Positions 13,901-24,631 of a stretch of DNA of 64,000 nt are shown here, in pieces (within the stretch, counting starts at the first letter, position 1; every line of letters starts with the position of its first letter). A program made the position numbers and the translations under genes. The notes under the pieces are model-generated. The model did no database searches and was not told where the DNA came from. It saw only the letters and a program-made list of their open reading frames with translations. The DNA comes from Pterois miles (Eukaryota; Chordata; Actinopteri; Perciformes; Scorpaenidae), in NCBI GenBank assembly GCA_947000775.1, contig CAMQGK010000147.1:3536974-3600973 (forward strand), given 5' to 3'.

Positions 13901-16900
13901 AGGTGGACCAGGTATTTTCCTTAAATTGACGAGCCGTTCTGCGTTTTCTCGGCTAAAAAAAAAAAATATTAATATTTATTTTAACCCTTTAACCGATAAC
14001 ATTAATCGGTTAAAATGCTTAATGTTGTGTATCGGCTAAATGGTTAATTATTAACATCCCTTTCATCAGATCATCATTAACAAAGTGCCTTAAAGTACCT
14101 ATAAATATTGTAGTAAAGGTGAGGCAGATGAAGATTACAGAACTGTATTGAGACTAGATGGTGAATAAGCTCTACTTGCTCCAATAGTCTCTACTGGGTT
14201 GACTGATGTGCACTGATCGTCACATGTGGAATTAACACCAGGTTTGTTATTAAACTGGATGTCAGGCTAGCGCTGAGGCTGAAGTCTTGGTCGGTCCAGA
14301 CCGAAATATCTCAACTAGGGCTGTGAATCGACTCAAATGTTTAATTATCCACAGTTAATCCTGCTTTATGGAAATGTATGTATATATTATATTGTAAATC
14401 AATGAACAGCACAAACAAACAAACCCTCCCAGGTTCTGACTTTAGCATCAACAATCTGCTCCAATCAGAACATGGCAAACTGCAGCCCAACAGGCAACAA
14501 CAGCTGTCAGTGTGTCAGAGTGCTGACTTGACTAGGACTTGATCCAGACTGACTGGGACTATCAGAAAGTGGGCATGTCTGTAAAGGGGGGACTGGTGGA
14601 GACCCAGAGAACCCATTTACATCCACACATCTGGAGGTCAGAGGTCAACAGACCCCTTTGAAAACAGCCATGCCAGTTTTTCTTCACCAAAATTCAGCAT
14701 AAGTTTGTCTTTTGTAGCCTTGTAAAACCACATGTTGTGTTCAAGAAATTAGTGCCATTAAAACAAATTTGCTTGAATGTGTTATCACGTTAAATTTGAC
14801 AGCCCTAATATGTGATTGTTGTCAGTTTCCTCAACAACAGCATGAAGTTGTGTAATTCAAGGAGAAATGAAGTGAGACTTTATTGACCCTGTTTTCTGAC
14901 ATTCAGTGAACGATTCCAGTCTGATCGTAATCACTGCAGGTCACAGTCAGTTTGTTGATGAAAGATGTGTCTGAGACTGCTGATGGATGACTGCTGACGG
15001 ATGACTGCTGTTTCTTTGTGTTGCGCAGCCACGGTGGAGAGCTCTCAGCAGGCCTACCAGAAAGCCTTTGACATCAGCAAGGCGGACATGCAGCCAACAC
15101 ACCCCATCCGGCTGGGCCTGGCCCTCAACTTCTCCGTCTTCTACTACGAAATCCTTAACTCGCCCGAGCAGGCCTGCACTCTGGCCAAGCAGGTGAGAGA
15201 TCACACTTTGACATCATTCGCTTACTCCAATGCTGAGTCTGAACGTCAGTTATAGGCCCTGATCAGAGAGAGCGTATTTTAACAGCCGGCAGCTTTTTAG
15301 AGATCTTTTCAATGAGCGGAGAGATGGCGGCTGTAGCTCAGGAGGCGGGGCGGCTCGTCCTTTAACCACAAAGTCGGCGCTTCGATCCCCAGCTCCTCCT
15401 GTATACAGGTCAAAGTATCCTTGATGGGATTATTCCTTATTTCATGGACTATTTTTGGATTTCTACATTATTATATTACATTCTTTCCACCAGTGAAATC
15501 CTGTTTTTCCACCAACGTTAGAAGCCATAGTGAGACGCATGTCGTGAAGTGTAGTAATGTGCATGAATGTTTGTATTCTGTGGACACGACATGTCAGAAA
15601 TTAAAACCGTGAGACTCAAAAGTTCCCAGAGACTTGAGGCATAGTTGAAATGTACAGGTCCTGCCCACGGTCGGGATGTGTCTTCATGGGAAAGTAGACG
15701 GTTTCACTACCTGGCAGAACCACTCAAGTCATGTAAATCCGTTTCTGATGGTTCCTGTGACTCGTCATCTTCACTACATCCAACTTGATCGCACAAAAAG
15801 TCAGAATAATTTAAATGTAGTCCAGAAGGCTGCTCCGTGTTACGTTGCATGTTGAACACTGAGCAAACATAGAAAGGGAACAAATCCAAGCTGTGTGTAG
15901 AGAAGTTTTAAGAAGGATTTACATGGTTGAACGTTTGTCCCCGCAGGCGTTCGATGAAGCGATCGCCGAGCTCGACACCTTGAACGAGGACTCGTACAAA
16001 GACAGCACGCTGATTATGCAGCTATTAAGGGACAACCTCACTGTGAGTACACGCTCTCACACACTGTATGCACTGTGAGCTGGACGCTGTAGTCTGTAGG
16101 AAACGTAACTCAAACGTAGAGATGCTTATTTTGAAATATTTCTTAACCGATACCTGACACTCGTTAACTGATTATTAACCGTTAACCGACAAGATTAGTG
16201 CCTCACATGCAGCAGTATATGAGCACAACAGACAGTCTCCAGTTCACCGTCAGGAGAGTTACTGTAGCAGCCATAAGATAAGATAAGATGAACCTTTATT
16301 AATCCCCGGAGAGAAATTCAGGAAATAATTTAATAATAATAAATAAAGTAAACCATAATAAATATCACATTATTATTTAAATATTATAAATGATGATAAA
16401 TTAAATAAACCATAATAAATAATATCACAATTATTATTAAGTATTATAAATAATAATATATTAAATAAAATACATCACATTATTATTTAAGTGTTATAAA
16501 TGATAATATATTAAATAAAAGTATTATATCATATTAAAGTATATTAGATAGTATAATAATAAAAACTCAGGCCCCCCTGCAGTACCCCAGAGTACCACTG
16601 AGGGTTCTCGTTCCTCCATGTGAGAACCACCGCTGTGGGCTGAGTCTGAATAACCGGCAGTGAGTTAATGGTGATGAAGGAACAGTGAGACTCATCGATG
16701 TGTTTTCATGGAGCTCTGTGATACACAGCAACACTTGTTAGTTGGATACATTCATTGTAAGTTTTGGTCTTTTCGTTGGATTTGTTAATAATACAGGTAA
16801 TGTTTGTTTCTTTATTTACACATAAAAACAAAAAATAATAATAATTTGCAAGGGAATATGAAGGAGAATTACCTAGAAACCCTCCAAGTGGTGACATATC

Positions 16901-17731
16901 ACTGGAAATAATTACAGTAATGTAAAATACACAATATGTATGTTTCCATCAATAATTTTAGACAGTAAAAAAAAGTTTAGCTAAGTACTTGCATCCCATA
17001 AACACTCATATGGTACACAAGTATGTAGGATCAGTCATAGTCGGTGAATCCTACCTTGAAGCAAATCAGCGTCTCAGGACGACTTCAGGCACCTTTCACA
17101 CCTGTTGGGTTAAAATGAACAGTTCATTTGGGCCGGTGTGAAAGCTGTCAATCAAACCCCGGTACAGTCCAAACAACTGCACCGATACTGTTTGATAAGG
17201 TGACTTAATGTGGTACTTCGGAGGGTTTATTGATCATTTTTATCAATTAACCAAAAATGGTTGAATTTAGCACCAAATCTGTGTAACAAATGGTGTCAAC
17301 CACAAACTGCTGCACCACTGAGACATAATAGAGCCTGAGGATGGACATCACAAACATACTGTATATCATGATGTTATAAGCCCTTGTACACTCTCTATCT
17401 AATTGATTATTTCATGATTATTTCTGATTTATGACGACAACAACTTGACCCACAGTGCTGAGCAGCGTCTCAGATTAATCTCCAGGTTTCCAGCTTTCAC
17501 ATGATGTTCACCACTTCTATGTGACATCTACTGTTGACCTGCTGTCTCCCCCTAAAGACCCCCTGGACCCCCTAAGGAAGACTAGAACGGGTCTATTGGA
17601 GGTTTAGAAAGAACTGAATCAGGCTAAGTTACCACGGTGAACTACAGATGTCTTTTCTGTCTGTCTTTCTGCAGCTGTGGACATCAGAAAACCAGGGAGA
17701 CGAGGGCGAAGCCGGTGATGGAGAAAACTAG
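7795..17731 (+). CDS. ywhab: 14-3-3 protein beta/alpha (complete gene, 6 coding exons)
   Basis: 14-3-3 proteins are dimeric cytosolic adaptors that bind phosphoserine/phosphothreonine motifs in many signalling clients. Joining 7795-7947, 9764-9904, 13139-13262, 15029-15192, 15947-16042 and 17675-17731 gives 244 aa, the usual family length, with all frames matching. Visible hallmarks are an N-terminal dimer helix ([20 protein letters not shown]), the conserved RRSSWR (binding-groove Arg near residue 56), MKGDYYRYL (with the Arg-Tyr pair that contacts phosphate), LGLALNFSVFYYEILNSPE and STLIMQLLRDNLTLW. The tail reads TSENQGDEGEAGDGEN, closest to vertebrate beta; GDSKKTTVESSQQAYQ also fits beta rather than zeta. 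The start ATG has a strong context (GAAATGG). Which teleost paralogue (a or b) it is cannot be decided here. Internal intron 3 carries several repeats but no coding damage. Confidence 0.95.
7948..9763. other. ywhab intron between coding exons 1 and 2
   Basis: Intron with donor GTATGG and acceptor TTGTCATTAG. It includes a CpG-rich stretch at about 8270-8690, listed separately. The rest is AT-rich with a poly-A run near 9090 and nothing coding. Confidence 0.6.
8270..8690. repeat. CpG-rich intronic island, probable interspersed element
   Basis: A sharply bounded CpG-rich stretch (for example GGTCCGGCCGGCCGTCGC) inside an AT-rich intron. It has no splice-framed coding sequence. It looks like a dispersed DNA element rather than an exon, but I do not recognise the family. 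Confidence 0.3.
9764..9904 (+). CDS. ywhab: ywhab coding exon 2
   Basis: Residues 52-98, VGARRSSWRVISSIEQK to ICEDVL, phase 0 at both ends. It holds the Arg of the phosphopeptide groove (RRSSWR). The donor CTG|GTAAGG runs directly into a GGAG-rich minisatellite. Confidence 0.93.
9905..10115. repeat. GGAGTGAGGAGAG-type minisatellite starting at the splice donor
   Basis: Imperfect units built of GAGGAGTGGCGTGAG and GAGGAGAGGAGTGAG. The array begins within the first nucleotides of the intron (GTAAGGAGGAGTGAGG), so the 5' splice site is the first unit. It is strongly purine-rich on the + strand. Confidence 0.85.
10203..10415 (+). mobile_element. hAT-type element, right end only
   Basis: It matches the right part of the family seen at 2229-3142 in forward orientation (CAATATCTGTCATTGTTTTG to AATCAATTCACAGCC). 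The left half is absent. Confidence 0.5.
10416..11539. other. ywhab intron 3, unremarkable part
   Basis: Non-coding. The part at 11220-11490 (AATATTCCGACTAAGCAGTTT) looks like a diffuse fish DNA-element relic. Nothing else was seen. Confidence 0.3.
11540..12045 (+). repeat. dispersed repeat with inverted partner at 51425-51790
   Basis: Several blocks occur reverse-complemented at 51425-51790, for example GAAAATGTTGATATTCTCAA here against its complement near 51549, and CACGACTTAACCACTTGAAC against GTTCAAGGGGTTAAGTCCTG. This indicates two copies of one interspersed family. I do not recognise the family. Confidence 0.55.
12122..12365 (-). mobile_element. tRNA-SINE with L2-like tail, tRNA head missing
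   Basis: On the + strand it begins with (AAG)n and CTTTATTAGTCCCACAGTGG, followed by GTGCCTTGCTCAGGGGCACC. These match the fuller copies at 20970-21272 and 58647-58994. Sequence homology stops before the tRNA-like promoter, so this is a truncated copy. Confidence 0.7.
12366..13138. other. ywhab intron 3, 3' part
   Basis: Non-coding. It ends with a good acceptor (TCTTGTCTGTTTCAG). No further repeat was recognised. Confidence 0.4.
13139..13262 (+). CDS. ywhab: ywhab coding exon 3
   Basis: Residues 99-139 plus the first base of codon 140, CLLDSFLIVHASQAESKVFY to GDSKK. It is 124 nt long. The donor falls inside the codon A|CC (Thr), phase 1, matched by exon 4. It contains KMKGDYYRYLSEVA, which forms part of the phosphate-binding pocket. 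Confidence 0.93.
13364..13800. repeat. 55-bp minisatellite, about 8 units
   Basis: Units carry AGTTACTGTAGCAGCCACGG and TGCTGCGTTCACTGTCTCC, with starts spaced 55 bp apart (13364, 13419 and so on). The same unit family forms an array at 47428-47800 and a fragment at 16232-16273. Confidence 0.9.
13801..14318. other. ywhab intron 4, non-coding
   Basis: AT-rich sequence; nothing supportable was seen. Confidence 0.35.
14319..14807 (-). mobile_element. non-autonomous hAT-type element copy
   Basis: Bounded by TAGGGCTGTGAATCGA and TTTGACAGCCCTAA. The internal TCTGGAGGTCAGAGGTCAAC matches the copy at 2229-3142. It is shortened internally. Confidence 0.65.
15029..15192 (+). CDS. ywhab: ywhab coding exon 4
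   Basis: 164 nt completing Thr140 and encoding TVESSQQAYQKAFDIS to ACTLAKQ. It holds the highly conserved HPIRLGLALNFSVFYYEIL helices of the ligand groove. Acceptor TTGCGCAG, donor CAG|GTGAGA. Confidence 0.93.
15327..15425 (+). mobile_element. tRNA-like SINE fragment
   Basis: GCGGCTGTAGCTCAGGAGGC (A-box-like) and GCGCTTCGATCCCC (B-box-like) lie about 35 nt apart, followed by CAAAGTATCCTTGATGGGAT. This is typical of a teleost tRNA-derived element. The boxes have drifted, so an active tRNA gene is unlikely. Confidence 0.5.
15947..16042 (+). CDS. ywhab: ywhab coding exon 5
   Basis: 32 codons in phase 0, AFDEAIAELDTLNEDSYKDS to LLRDNLT. This is the helix 9 region that closes the ligand groove. 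Acceptor CCCCGCAG, donor ACT|GTGAGT. Confidence 0.93.
16232..16560 (-). mobile_element. LINE 3' tail joined to a 55-bp minisatellite fragment
   Basis: A partial 55-bp unit (to about 16273) is followed directly by (GATAA)n and CCTTTATTAATCCCCGGAGA. Read in reverse, this is the conserved 3' tail of L2/CR1-like fish retroposons. An ATTAAATAA-rich stretch follows. Confidence 0.5.
16561..17674. other. ywhab last intron, 3' part
   Basis: Non-coding. It ends with acceptor CTGTCTTTCTGCAG. No further element was recognised. Confidence 0.4.
17675..17731 (+). CDS. ywhab: ywhab coding exon 6 and stop
   Basis: Encodes the last 18 residues, LWTSENQGDEGEAGDGEN, then TAG at 17729-17731. The acidic tail is variable between 14-3-3 isoforms, and this one is beta-like. 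Confidence 0.93.
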   Translation: MWTSENQGDEGEAGDGEN

Positions 17732-20710
17732 AGCGCACTTCACTGTTAACCCATGACCCACTCTCTCCTCCTTTTATCTCTCTTCCTCTTTCTTCTCTTC
17801 TTCCTCCTCTCTTCGTACACATAAACAGCCCGTTCATTCCCTCGTCCCACTTTTTCAAGCCCAGCCTCCCGACTTCCCTTCTGTATAACCAACAGCATGA
17901 ATAGTACCTGACCTTCACAGACGGATATTTAAAACAAGAAAGAAAAGGAGGGTTCGAAACTGCTCCATCTCCCTTCATCCCTCCTCCTTCCACCCTCCTC
18001 TTGATCACGGCACTCCAAGACAGGCCAGCAGACTAAACCCGCTGGTCAGTCGTCTTACAGCACGCAGGGAGGGTTTTATCCAAACTACAGAATAATTTAA
18101 TGTCTTTTAAAAGCCCACATTCCCGTTTTCACCCTCCTTGTTTAATCCTCCCTTCTCTTCCCTCTTTCCTAACATCTCAGTACCCCTCCATCTCTATTGA
18201 GTTAACACACTTATATAGTTGTCCACCCCTCCCTTCCTCCTCCTCCTCCCTCCTCCTCGCTCTAGTGAGTTGATGCACTCGTATAGTTGTCCATCCCTTC
18301 TCTTTTGGCTTTTCTTAGTGTGCTGGCAAATGGCTGGTTTTATTCCACTTTAAACAAAAGAAGAAAAAAAGGTTATTAAACTGTCCGTTTATTTTCAACA
18401 AACACTGTGATGCTTAGTTTTTCCTCCACCTCGCCACCAGATCCTGGTTGGATGGTTGATGGTAACTCTGTGTTGAGCTGGGAGGGGTGTGTTTGAGCAG
18501 CAGTGCCATTCTGCTGAGGTTTATACAGAAGGGTCCTCCAAGGCTGTATTGTGACACTGACAGATCTAAAAACAAAAGCGTTTTACCTGCTGTGTAATCA
18601 CCATTTTTACTTTGATTTCTAGCCGAGACCCGGAGATTTAATCAACGTCGTTCTTCAGTTCGGAGCTAAAACTGATTTGAAAACGTATTAAAATAAAAGA
18701 GCGTACATTCCGTCTTAGTGTTTGAGATTTTCACAACGAATGGGACCTGCCTGCTCCCTCCGCTGTCCCCGAACTTCCTAACATCTCCATTTCCCCCTCG
18801 CTTTTTTCCTTTGTGTGCATAACAAATCAAACTCTTCTTTCTGGTTTTTGAGAACTGTAAAATTGTAAAACATTTTTAGAGCTTAACTGTAAATCTGTCT
18901 TTTGGAAAACAGAACGGTTTGTCGATGTTGTTCGTTAGCGCCTGTGCTTGCAATGAAAACCCTGAAGCCGTTACAGTCCGCTGCTCTTTTACGCTTTGGC
19001 ATTTTTGGACCAGAACAGTTTTTGGGTACCTTTTTCTCTCGTTACGCCCCTTAAATACGTTTACTGACGGTTCTACACAAACTTTCCACTCGCTGCTGAA
19101 TGCACGTCATTTATTTATGACCATGTATGACCTAAACTTCCTGCTTTCTCATTTCCAAAATATGAGCGGCCAGTGTTCTGTTCAGTGTGCCTCCGACATG
19201 GACAGACGATGCTCGCTGACAGCCGACCGTCAGCTCGGTGTGTCAGGACTTCTCCGCCTGCAGCATCTGTCCGATCGGCCAGAGTGGCGTCGAACCGTCA
19301 GACGTGTCCCATCATGAGGTTTCTGTGCACAACCAACGACACGGAGACTGATTGGTGGAGAAAATAAATCCAAACGTCTCCTCGTCACCGTTCCATGATG
19401 ATCAAGACTAGAGTAAAGCATCAAAGTTCATTCTTGACTTTGAAAACAAGATAAAAAAAAATCTAAGCTCATCGCGCCCTTGCTGTTTTTTAAGTCATTT
19501 TAAAGCTTCAGTACTTCCTGTAAGTCTGGGCCTTTTTACGATAAACCCAGCTCACTTGTTTAATTGGAAAAATAATGAGGAAGCAGGGTTTTTATATAAG
19601 TGTCCCTCTTGGGCACAGTTTGAGTCTACAGGTACGTGCATTGAAAGAGCTAAATCTCCCGGCAGCCGGTCAGCCAATCATCTGTTTGTGGAAATGAGAA
19701 CCTGTAGATACTGTATTCACGTATTCACGCCACCGTTCATGTCAATGCGACCTTTTCGATAATCGATTTGACTACATTTAAGGAAGCAGAAACACTCGAT
19801 CAGCCGTTAACGGTACATTCTTCTGGCTCATTTTTTGTATCTGATCTTTTACAATGTGGTCATTTGAACTGGCCGACTCCTCGCGGTTCGTCCCGGTGGC
19901 GAAGCGACTACGCCCGCCAGTAGCGAGATACTGTACGCTGGTTCAAATCCCAGACTGAACTCCCACGCTTTGAGAAACATCGGCGGATGTCAGCCGACCA
20001 GAACGCAGACCCGTGAGTCCGTCAGAAGCCCCTCGTTTTCTCCAGAAGTCAATTTCATTTTCTTTATCCACTCAGTGTCACAATAACCTTGTCAGTAACC
20101 ATCTCGACATTCCACTCTGTAGGTGTAGAAAAGTCATGTCTCAGTGTTTTGTTTTTTCTTTTTGCTGGGGACAAATGTTTTCATGCACTGAAGTTAAAAA
20201 GGTAAAAGAAAAAAAAAAGATTCCTCCCTGCCGCTCTTTTTCTCGTTAGCTGAACAAAAGGCAGTTATTCTACGCTTTCTAAGGAAAAATGATCCCATGC
20301 AGTAGTGAATGTGGCACCGAGCCTGTCTGTATATCTGGTATCTCAAATCATTTTGTTTTTACTGACCAGTATTATGCTTAAAATAAAAAGGAAAAAAATA
20401 ACCCAAAAAAATAACACAATTTTTTTTTTTTCTTTTTTTTTTGCTTCTGTGACGGTTTTATTGCTTAGCGCGCACGTGGTTGTGAAAATTTAGACTTTAG
20501 CTTAAGGACGCCAATAAAAATGAAAAAAATACAAAAAAGAAAGACCCTTCGACACCCCCACCCCCCTCCCCCCGCCCTGGTTATTGAAGTAATACTAGAT
20601 TTGTGTATGTCTTTAAAAAATCCAACTCTAGTTTCACCTTACATGTTATAAACAGGACAAAATGTAAAAGACAATTTAAAGTGAAATAAAGGTTTTATCA
20701 GTTCCGAATC
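17732..20710 (+). other. ywhab: ywhab 3' untranslated region
   Basis: No further coding frame follows the stop. Pyrimidine-rich at first (17760-18300), then AT-rich. AATAAA signals lie at 20513-20518 and 20685-20690; the second is followed by T/G-rich sequence and fits the end of the transcript near 20705. A 3'UTR of about 3 kb is inferred. Long 3'UTRs are usual for ywhab genes. Confidence 0.6.
19886..19950 (+). other. tRNA-like sequence inside the ywhab 3'UTR
   Basis: TGGCGAAGCGACTACG resembles an A box, and GGTTCAAATCC (about 55 nt later) matches a B box. The acceptor arms do not pair convincingly, so this looks like a tRNA-derived relic and not a tRNA gene. Confidence 0.35.
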
Positions 20711-20816
20711 AGCCCTGCTCTGTTTATTATCACTATCTTATTATTACTAGACTGCTGATGTTGTTCTGGCTTGAGCTCGTTTTGAGTTTCCTGACTGAAG
20801 GTGCAAGCAGGAAGTA

Positions 20817-21715
20817 TTAAAGGGATAGTTCGGGTGTTTCTCAGCAGGGCTGTTTGAGGTTCTTATCCACAGTCAGTGTATTACTGCAGTAGATGACGGC
20901 CAATATGCCCCCAGGTTGGAGAAACAGTCAGGACTTAAAGCTCATTCACGACTTTAGCCCTGATTTTAAAGAAAGAAAGAAAGAAAGATATTCTTTATTA
21001 GTCCCACAGTGGGGAAATTCAGTTTTACACTCTGTTGTTCACACAGTACATATACATGCGTCAATGGAGAGATGTCAGAGTGAGGGGGCTGCTCCTGACA
21101 AGCGCCCAGAGCAGTTGGGGGTTTGGTGCCTTGCTCAGGGGCACCTCGGCAGTGCCCAAGAGGTAAACTGGCACCTCTCCAGCAACCAGTTGGTCTTGGT
21201 CCATGGGGGATTTGAACCCGGGTCCTCCGCATCCTAACCCAAGTCCTTACGGACTGAGCTACTGCCGCCCCCTTTCTGCTCCCAGCCACCAGACTCCCTT
21301 CACAGAAACAGTAATTTTACCTCTCAGAACACGGGGATGCTGCTGATTGGTGTATTTGTTTGTGCTCTTGTGACTTTGGTGAATCTGAACTAACCAAACT
21401 TAACACAATAACACAAACTGATCGTTGCAGCGGTAGACCAGCAACCCCGTGTTCTGAGAGGTGAAATTACTGTAACTGTGAATGGAGTCTGGTGGCTTTG
21501 AAGAGAGCAAATGTAACGGCTTCAGTTCCCCGTCGGTACGGGCTGTCTGATGGTGACATGAAAATATCTAAATATAGCCAACACTTAAACTGATATTGAC
21601 TTTTTTAGGTGTCTAAAATCCGCTTTGCTGCTGCCTCCGTCCAGCAGTACTGTACTTTGGTTCTGGGCAGTAAAACACTGACTATAGATCAGAACCTCAT
21701 ACAGCCCCACTAATA
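20817..21715. mobile_element. non-autonomous DNA element with inverted ends
   Basis: The left end GGGCTGTTTGAGGTTCTTAT (about 20846) is an imperfect reverse complement of the right end CAGAACCTCATACAGCCCCA (about 21690). CAGTCAGTGT and its complement follow inside. It contains AAAGGGATAGTTCGGGTGTT, a string I recognise as frequent in teleost genomes. A SINE is inserted in it. Confidence 0.55.
20970..21272 (-). mobile_element. full-length tRNA-derived SINE with L2-like tail
   Basis: Read in reverse it begins GGGGCGGCAGTAGCTCAGTC (tRNA-like A box), then GACCCGGGTTCAAATCC (B box), the body with GGTGCCCCTGAGCAAGGCAC, and the tail ACTGTGGGACTAATAAAGAA followed by (CTTT)n. The tail is shared with L2-like LINEs, which presumably supply the enzyme for mobilisation. 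Confidence 0.85.
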
Positions 21716-21951
21716 AGAGTTCAGACTGTCTGGAAAGACTGGAAAACGATGCCAGAAAGTTTAAAGCAACTTTAAAAACAACATACAAACAAAATTCAGT
21801 GAATCTACTGACATGTAGAGTTTTTCAGAGGTTTGGCTTTCTCCCCCAGAAATGCAAATATTCAACAGAATATCTGCTGCTTTTTTTTACTTTCAACATA
21901 CTATTCAGGAATCTTTTTTTACATAATATACTACAACTGATTAACTTTTTG

Positions 21952-22057
<106 letters not shown>

Positions 22058-22108
22058 CAAATGCGATACCCTGACTTTCCTGACACTATTCTATGAGGTT
22101 TTTGAATA

Positions 22109-22138
<30 letters not shown>

Positions 22139-22139
<1 letters not shown>

Positions 22140-23842
22140 GAATATATTGGTTTGAATGGGTGAGTCTCTTGGTCAAAGGGATCCAGGGGGTGAACCAGGA
22201 CTGGGGAATGGGGGCAGAGTAAAGCAGGTGAGTTCGCAGAGGGAAAGCTTGATGGTCTGAGTCCAGACATCCAGAGATGTGATCTGATCCAGGTGGAATC
22301 CAGACGATCCAGGATCTGGGCTGAGTACCGCTGGAGGCAGAGGAGACCAGGGAGGAGTAATCCACTCAGAACACACTGCAGTACAACTGTGATTGGATCA
22401 TTTTGAAGAATCAATCAATCAGACATCTGTAGATGTTCCCAGTAACAGAAAACAGCTCATGTACTGAAGGCCCATAGTGCAGTACCACCTTTATCCACCA
22501 GGTGGACACTTTACATGGTCGGCTGTTCACCTGCTCAGGTACAGGAGAGACTAGAGGCAGTCAGACTAGTGAACATAGTGGATCATTCAGCAGCTGCTAC
22601 AGACTGGATGAATGCACTGTAAGGGTCACGTCTAGAAGGTAACCCTCGCTGGCCCTTAACTGTAACCATCTCATGACAGTTTCACAGTTTGCATGTTACC
22701 TTTTAGACACAATCTGGATGTGCTGATATGTCAGCTTGTTTCTGCTGCTCCCAAGTGGCCAAAACATCAGTTATTGCAGTTACAATTTTCCATTTAATAA
22801 TCAGGATGATTTTATAACTGAAAACAGATTAAAATATAATCAAACAAAGTGATTGGTTCACAGGTTAACCAGCCTGAGGCAGTACTATGACCATGAATAA
22901 AACAGTAGATCAGACATGTCTTCAAAGAGGACTCCAGGTCTATAGGTTAGACCTTTACCTCACTTTTATAATAATATATAATTATATTATGTATCATTAT
23001 ATAAACTCCTCCACCTGTTGGTGTAAAAACAACAGGTAACGTATTGACATGCTGCCTTGAGGTCAGAAACACTGTGGTCCGTTTCCAGTCCACTCTCTGC
23101 CTACCCACTTCCACTCCGTTCGTATGGAGGCTCCGCCATGTTAAGTGTCATTGAAACCAGTCAGCAGGGGGTGGAGGTGGGTTATAAACCCCCAACAGCG
23201 AGTCTGCATCGATGACGACTTAACCAGCTGATCCAGCTGACGACGTGTTCATCATGAAACACGATCCAGTGTCAGTTCTGAGTGAAAACCGGTACAAACA
23301 TTTACTGAAAACTCAGACAGACATTTAATTTATTCACCTTATTGTCAAACATGTCAACAACATAATAAATTGTATTTTGGATCAAAAGTCTAGTCTAGAA
23401 AACAGTAGAAAAGTTCGTTAATCTGATTGTCTACCATTTTCTAGACCAGCAAATAGCTGCATCTAATGTGTACATATATTCAGTATATATAGTATACAGT
23501 ATATACTGTGTATGTATATATGTATATACAGTATGTGTGTATGTCTATATACAACATTTATTGTTTTTTACCCATATCAGCAGCTATAATTTATTATATC
23601 TTCATCTGTGCATTACTGACTTAACAGTACAATAATTTAGTGCAATAATTTGATTTACTGTCATTAATGCTGCAAATATTAACATTTAAACTAACATATT
23701 TATTTACACTATTCTCACATTTTTATTTACGCGTGCATTTACAGTTTTTGCATAGATCCTATTTTTTAGCATTATTATTTGCACTGTTTTTAATATACAT
23801 AGTTCATATGTATATGTTCTTCTGATTTCTGTCTCCTGTAAT
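22139..23842. other. intergenic, nothing assignable
   Basis: No supported gene. The - strand frame at 22091-22414 begins in the trinucleotide run and resembles no family I know. TATA-rich sequence lies at 23470-23540. Confidence 0.35.
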
Positions 23843-23880
23843 TTCCCCCTGAGGATCAATAAAGTATTTCTGATTCTGAT
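23843..23880 (+). mobile_element. LINE 3' tail (CR1/Rex1/L2-like)
   Basis: CCCCTGAGGATCAATAAAGT followed by TTCTGATTCTGAT is the conserved 3' end of fish CR1-like retroposons. Upstream sequence is too degraded to assign. Confidence 0.5.
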
Positions 23881-24068
23881 ATTTATTTCCCTGCTGGACG
23901 GAGGGACGTTCGTCCTGAAGTAGCTGCTGTATTTCTGCCCTCCACCTTAAAGAAGGAGCTTCATTGATCCGTGAGCAGGGAGGGAGGGAGGCTGCAGGGG
24001 CCGGACTGGACCTGGGTCTGGATACCTGACACCACCTCTGCTCCTGGTCTGACTCCACCCTGAGGAGG

Positions 24069-24076
24069 TTTTTAAG
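24069..24076 (+). promoter_or_regulatory. TATA-like box of the keratin gene
   Basis: TTTTTAAG lies about 250 nt upstream of the keratin ATG within a moderately GC-rich stretch. Transcription would start near 24100. Weak evidence. Confidence 0.25.
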
Positions 24077-24319
24077 GCCACGAGACACCCGAGACACCTC
24101 ACTGTGGTCTTGCACTCACCTGGTTCACGTCTCTTTGTGTCTCGTTGACTCGTTTCTTCTCTTCTCAGCCTGTTTTTTTAACGTCTTCCTCGCCGTCTTA
24201 TTAACCTGAATTTCAGTGTAAACTGTGTTTTTCTGCTTCTCTAGTTTCCCCTCTGTCTCGGTCTTCTAGTTGCCTGGTTTCCGTTTCCTCTCTCAGCGTT
24301 TCTACCTCCTCACTGCACC

Positions 24320-24631
24320 ATGAGCCTGAGTCGGACCAAGCGGATCAGCTCCAGTAACTCCGTCCGGAGCAGCAGTGGGTCGAGGAGGCTGAGCGGTTTC
24401 GGTCCAGGTCAGGGTGGGTTCAGTGGCATCTCCCTGAGCAGCAGCTCTCTCTATGCGGGTACCAACGGGCACCACCACGGCCTGGGGGCCCCGCTGGCAT
24501 CCCTGTCCGTCAACAAGAGCCTGCTGGCCCCCCTCAACCTGGAGATCGACCCCAGTCTGTCCATGAGCCGAGCCCACGAGAAGGAGCAGATCAAGAGCCT
24601 CAACAACCGCTTCGCAACCTTCATAGACAAG
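24320..24631 (+). CDS. keratin exon 1 (head and start of coil 1A)
   Basis: 104 codons, MSLSRTKRISSSNSVRSSSG to FATFIDK, phase 0. The donor is ACAAG|GTAACG. The final 13 nt (CTTCATAGACAAG) are also the first 13 nt of the 28-bp repeat unit that fills the intron. Confidence 0.9.

Noticed and set aside
15327..15425. Functional tRNA gene
   Set aside because: Box spacing is plausible but the arms do not pair and the 3' part continues as SINE sequence.
22091..22414. 107-codon - strand frame between ywhab and keratin
   Set aside because: It starts in an (ACT)n run, overlaps two other open frames, and shows no recognisable domain or splice context.
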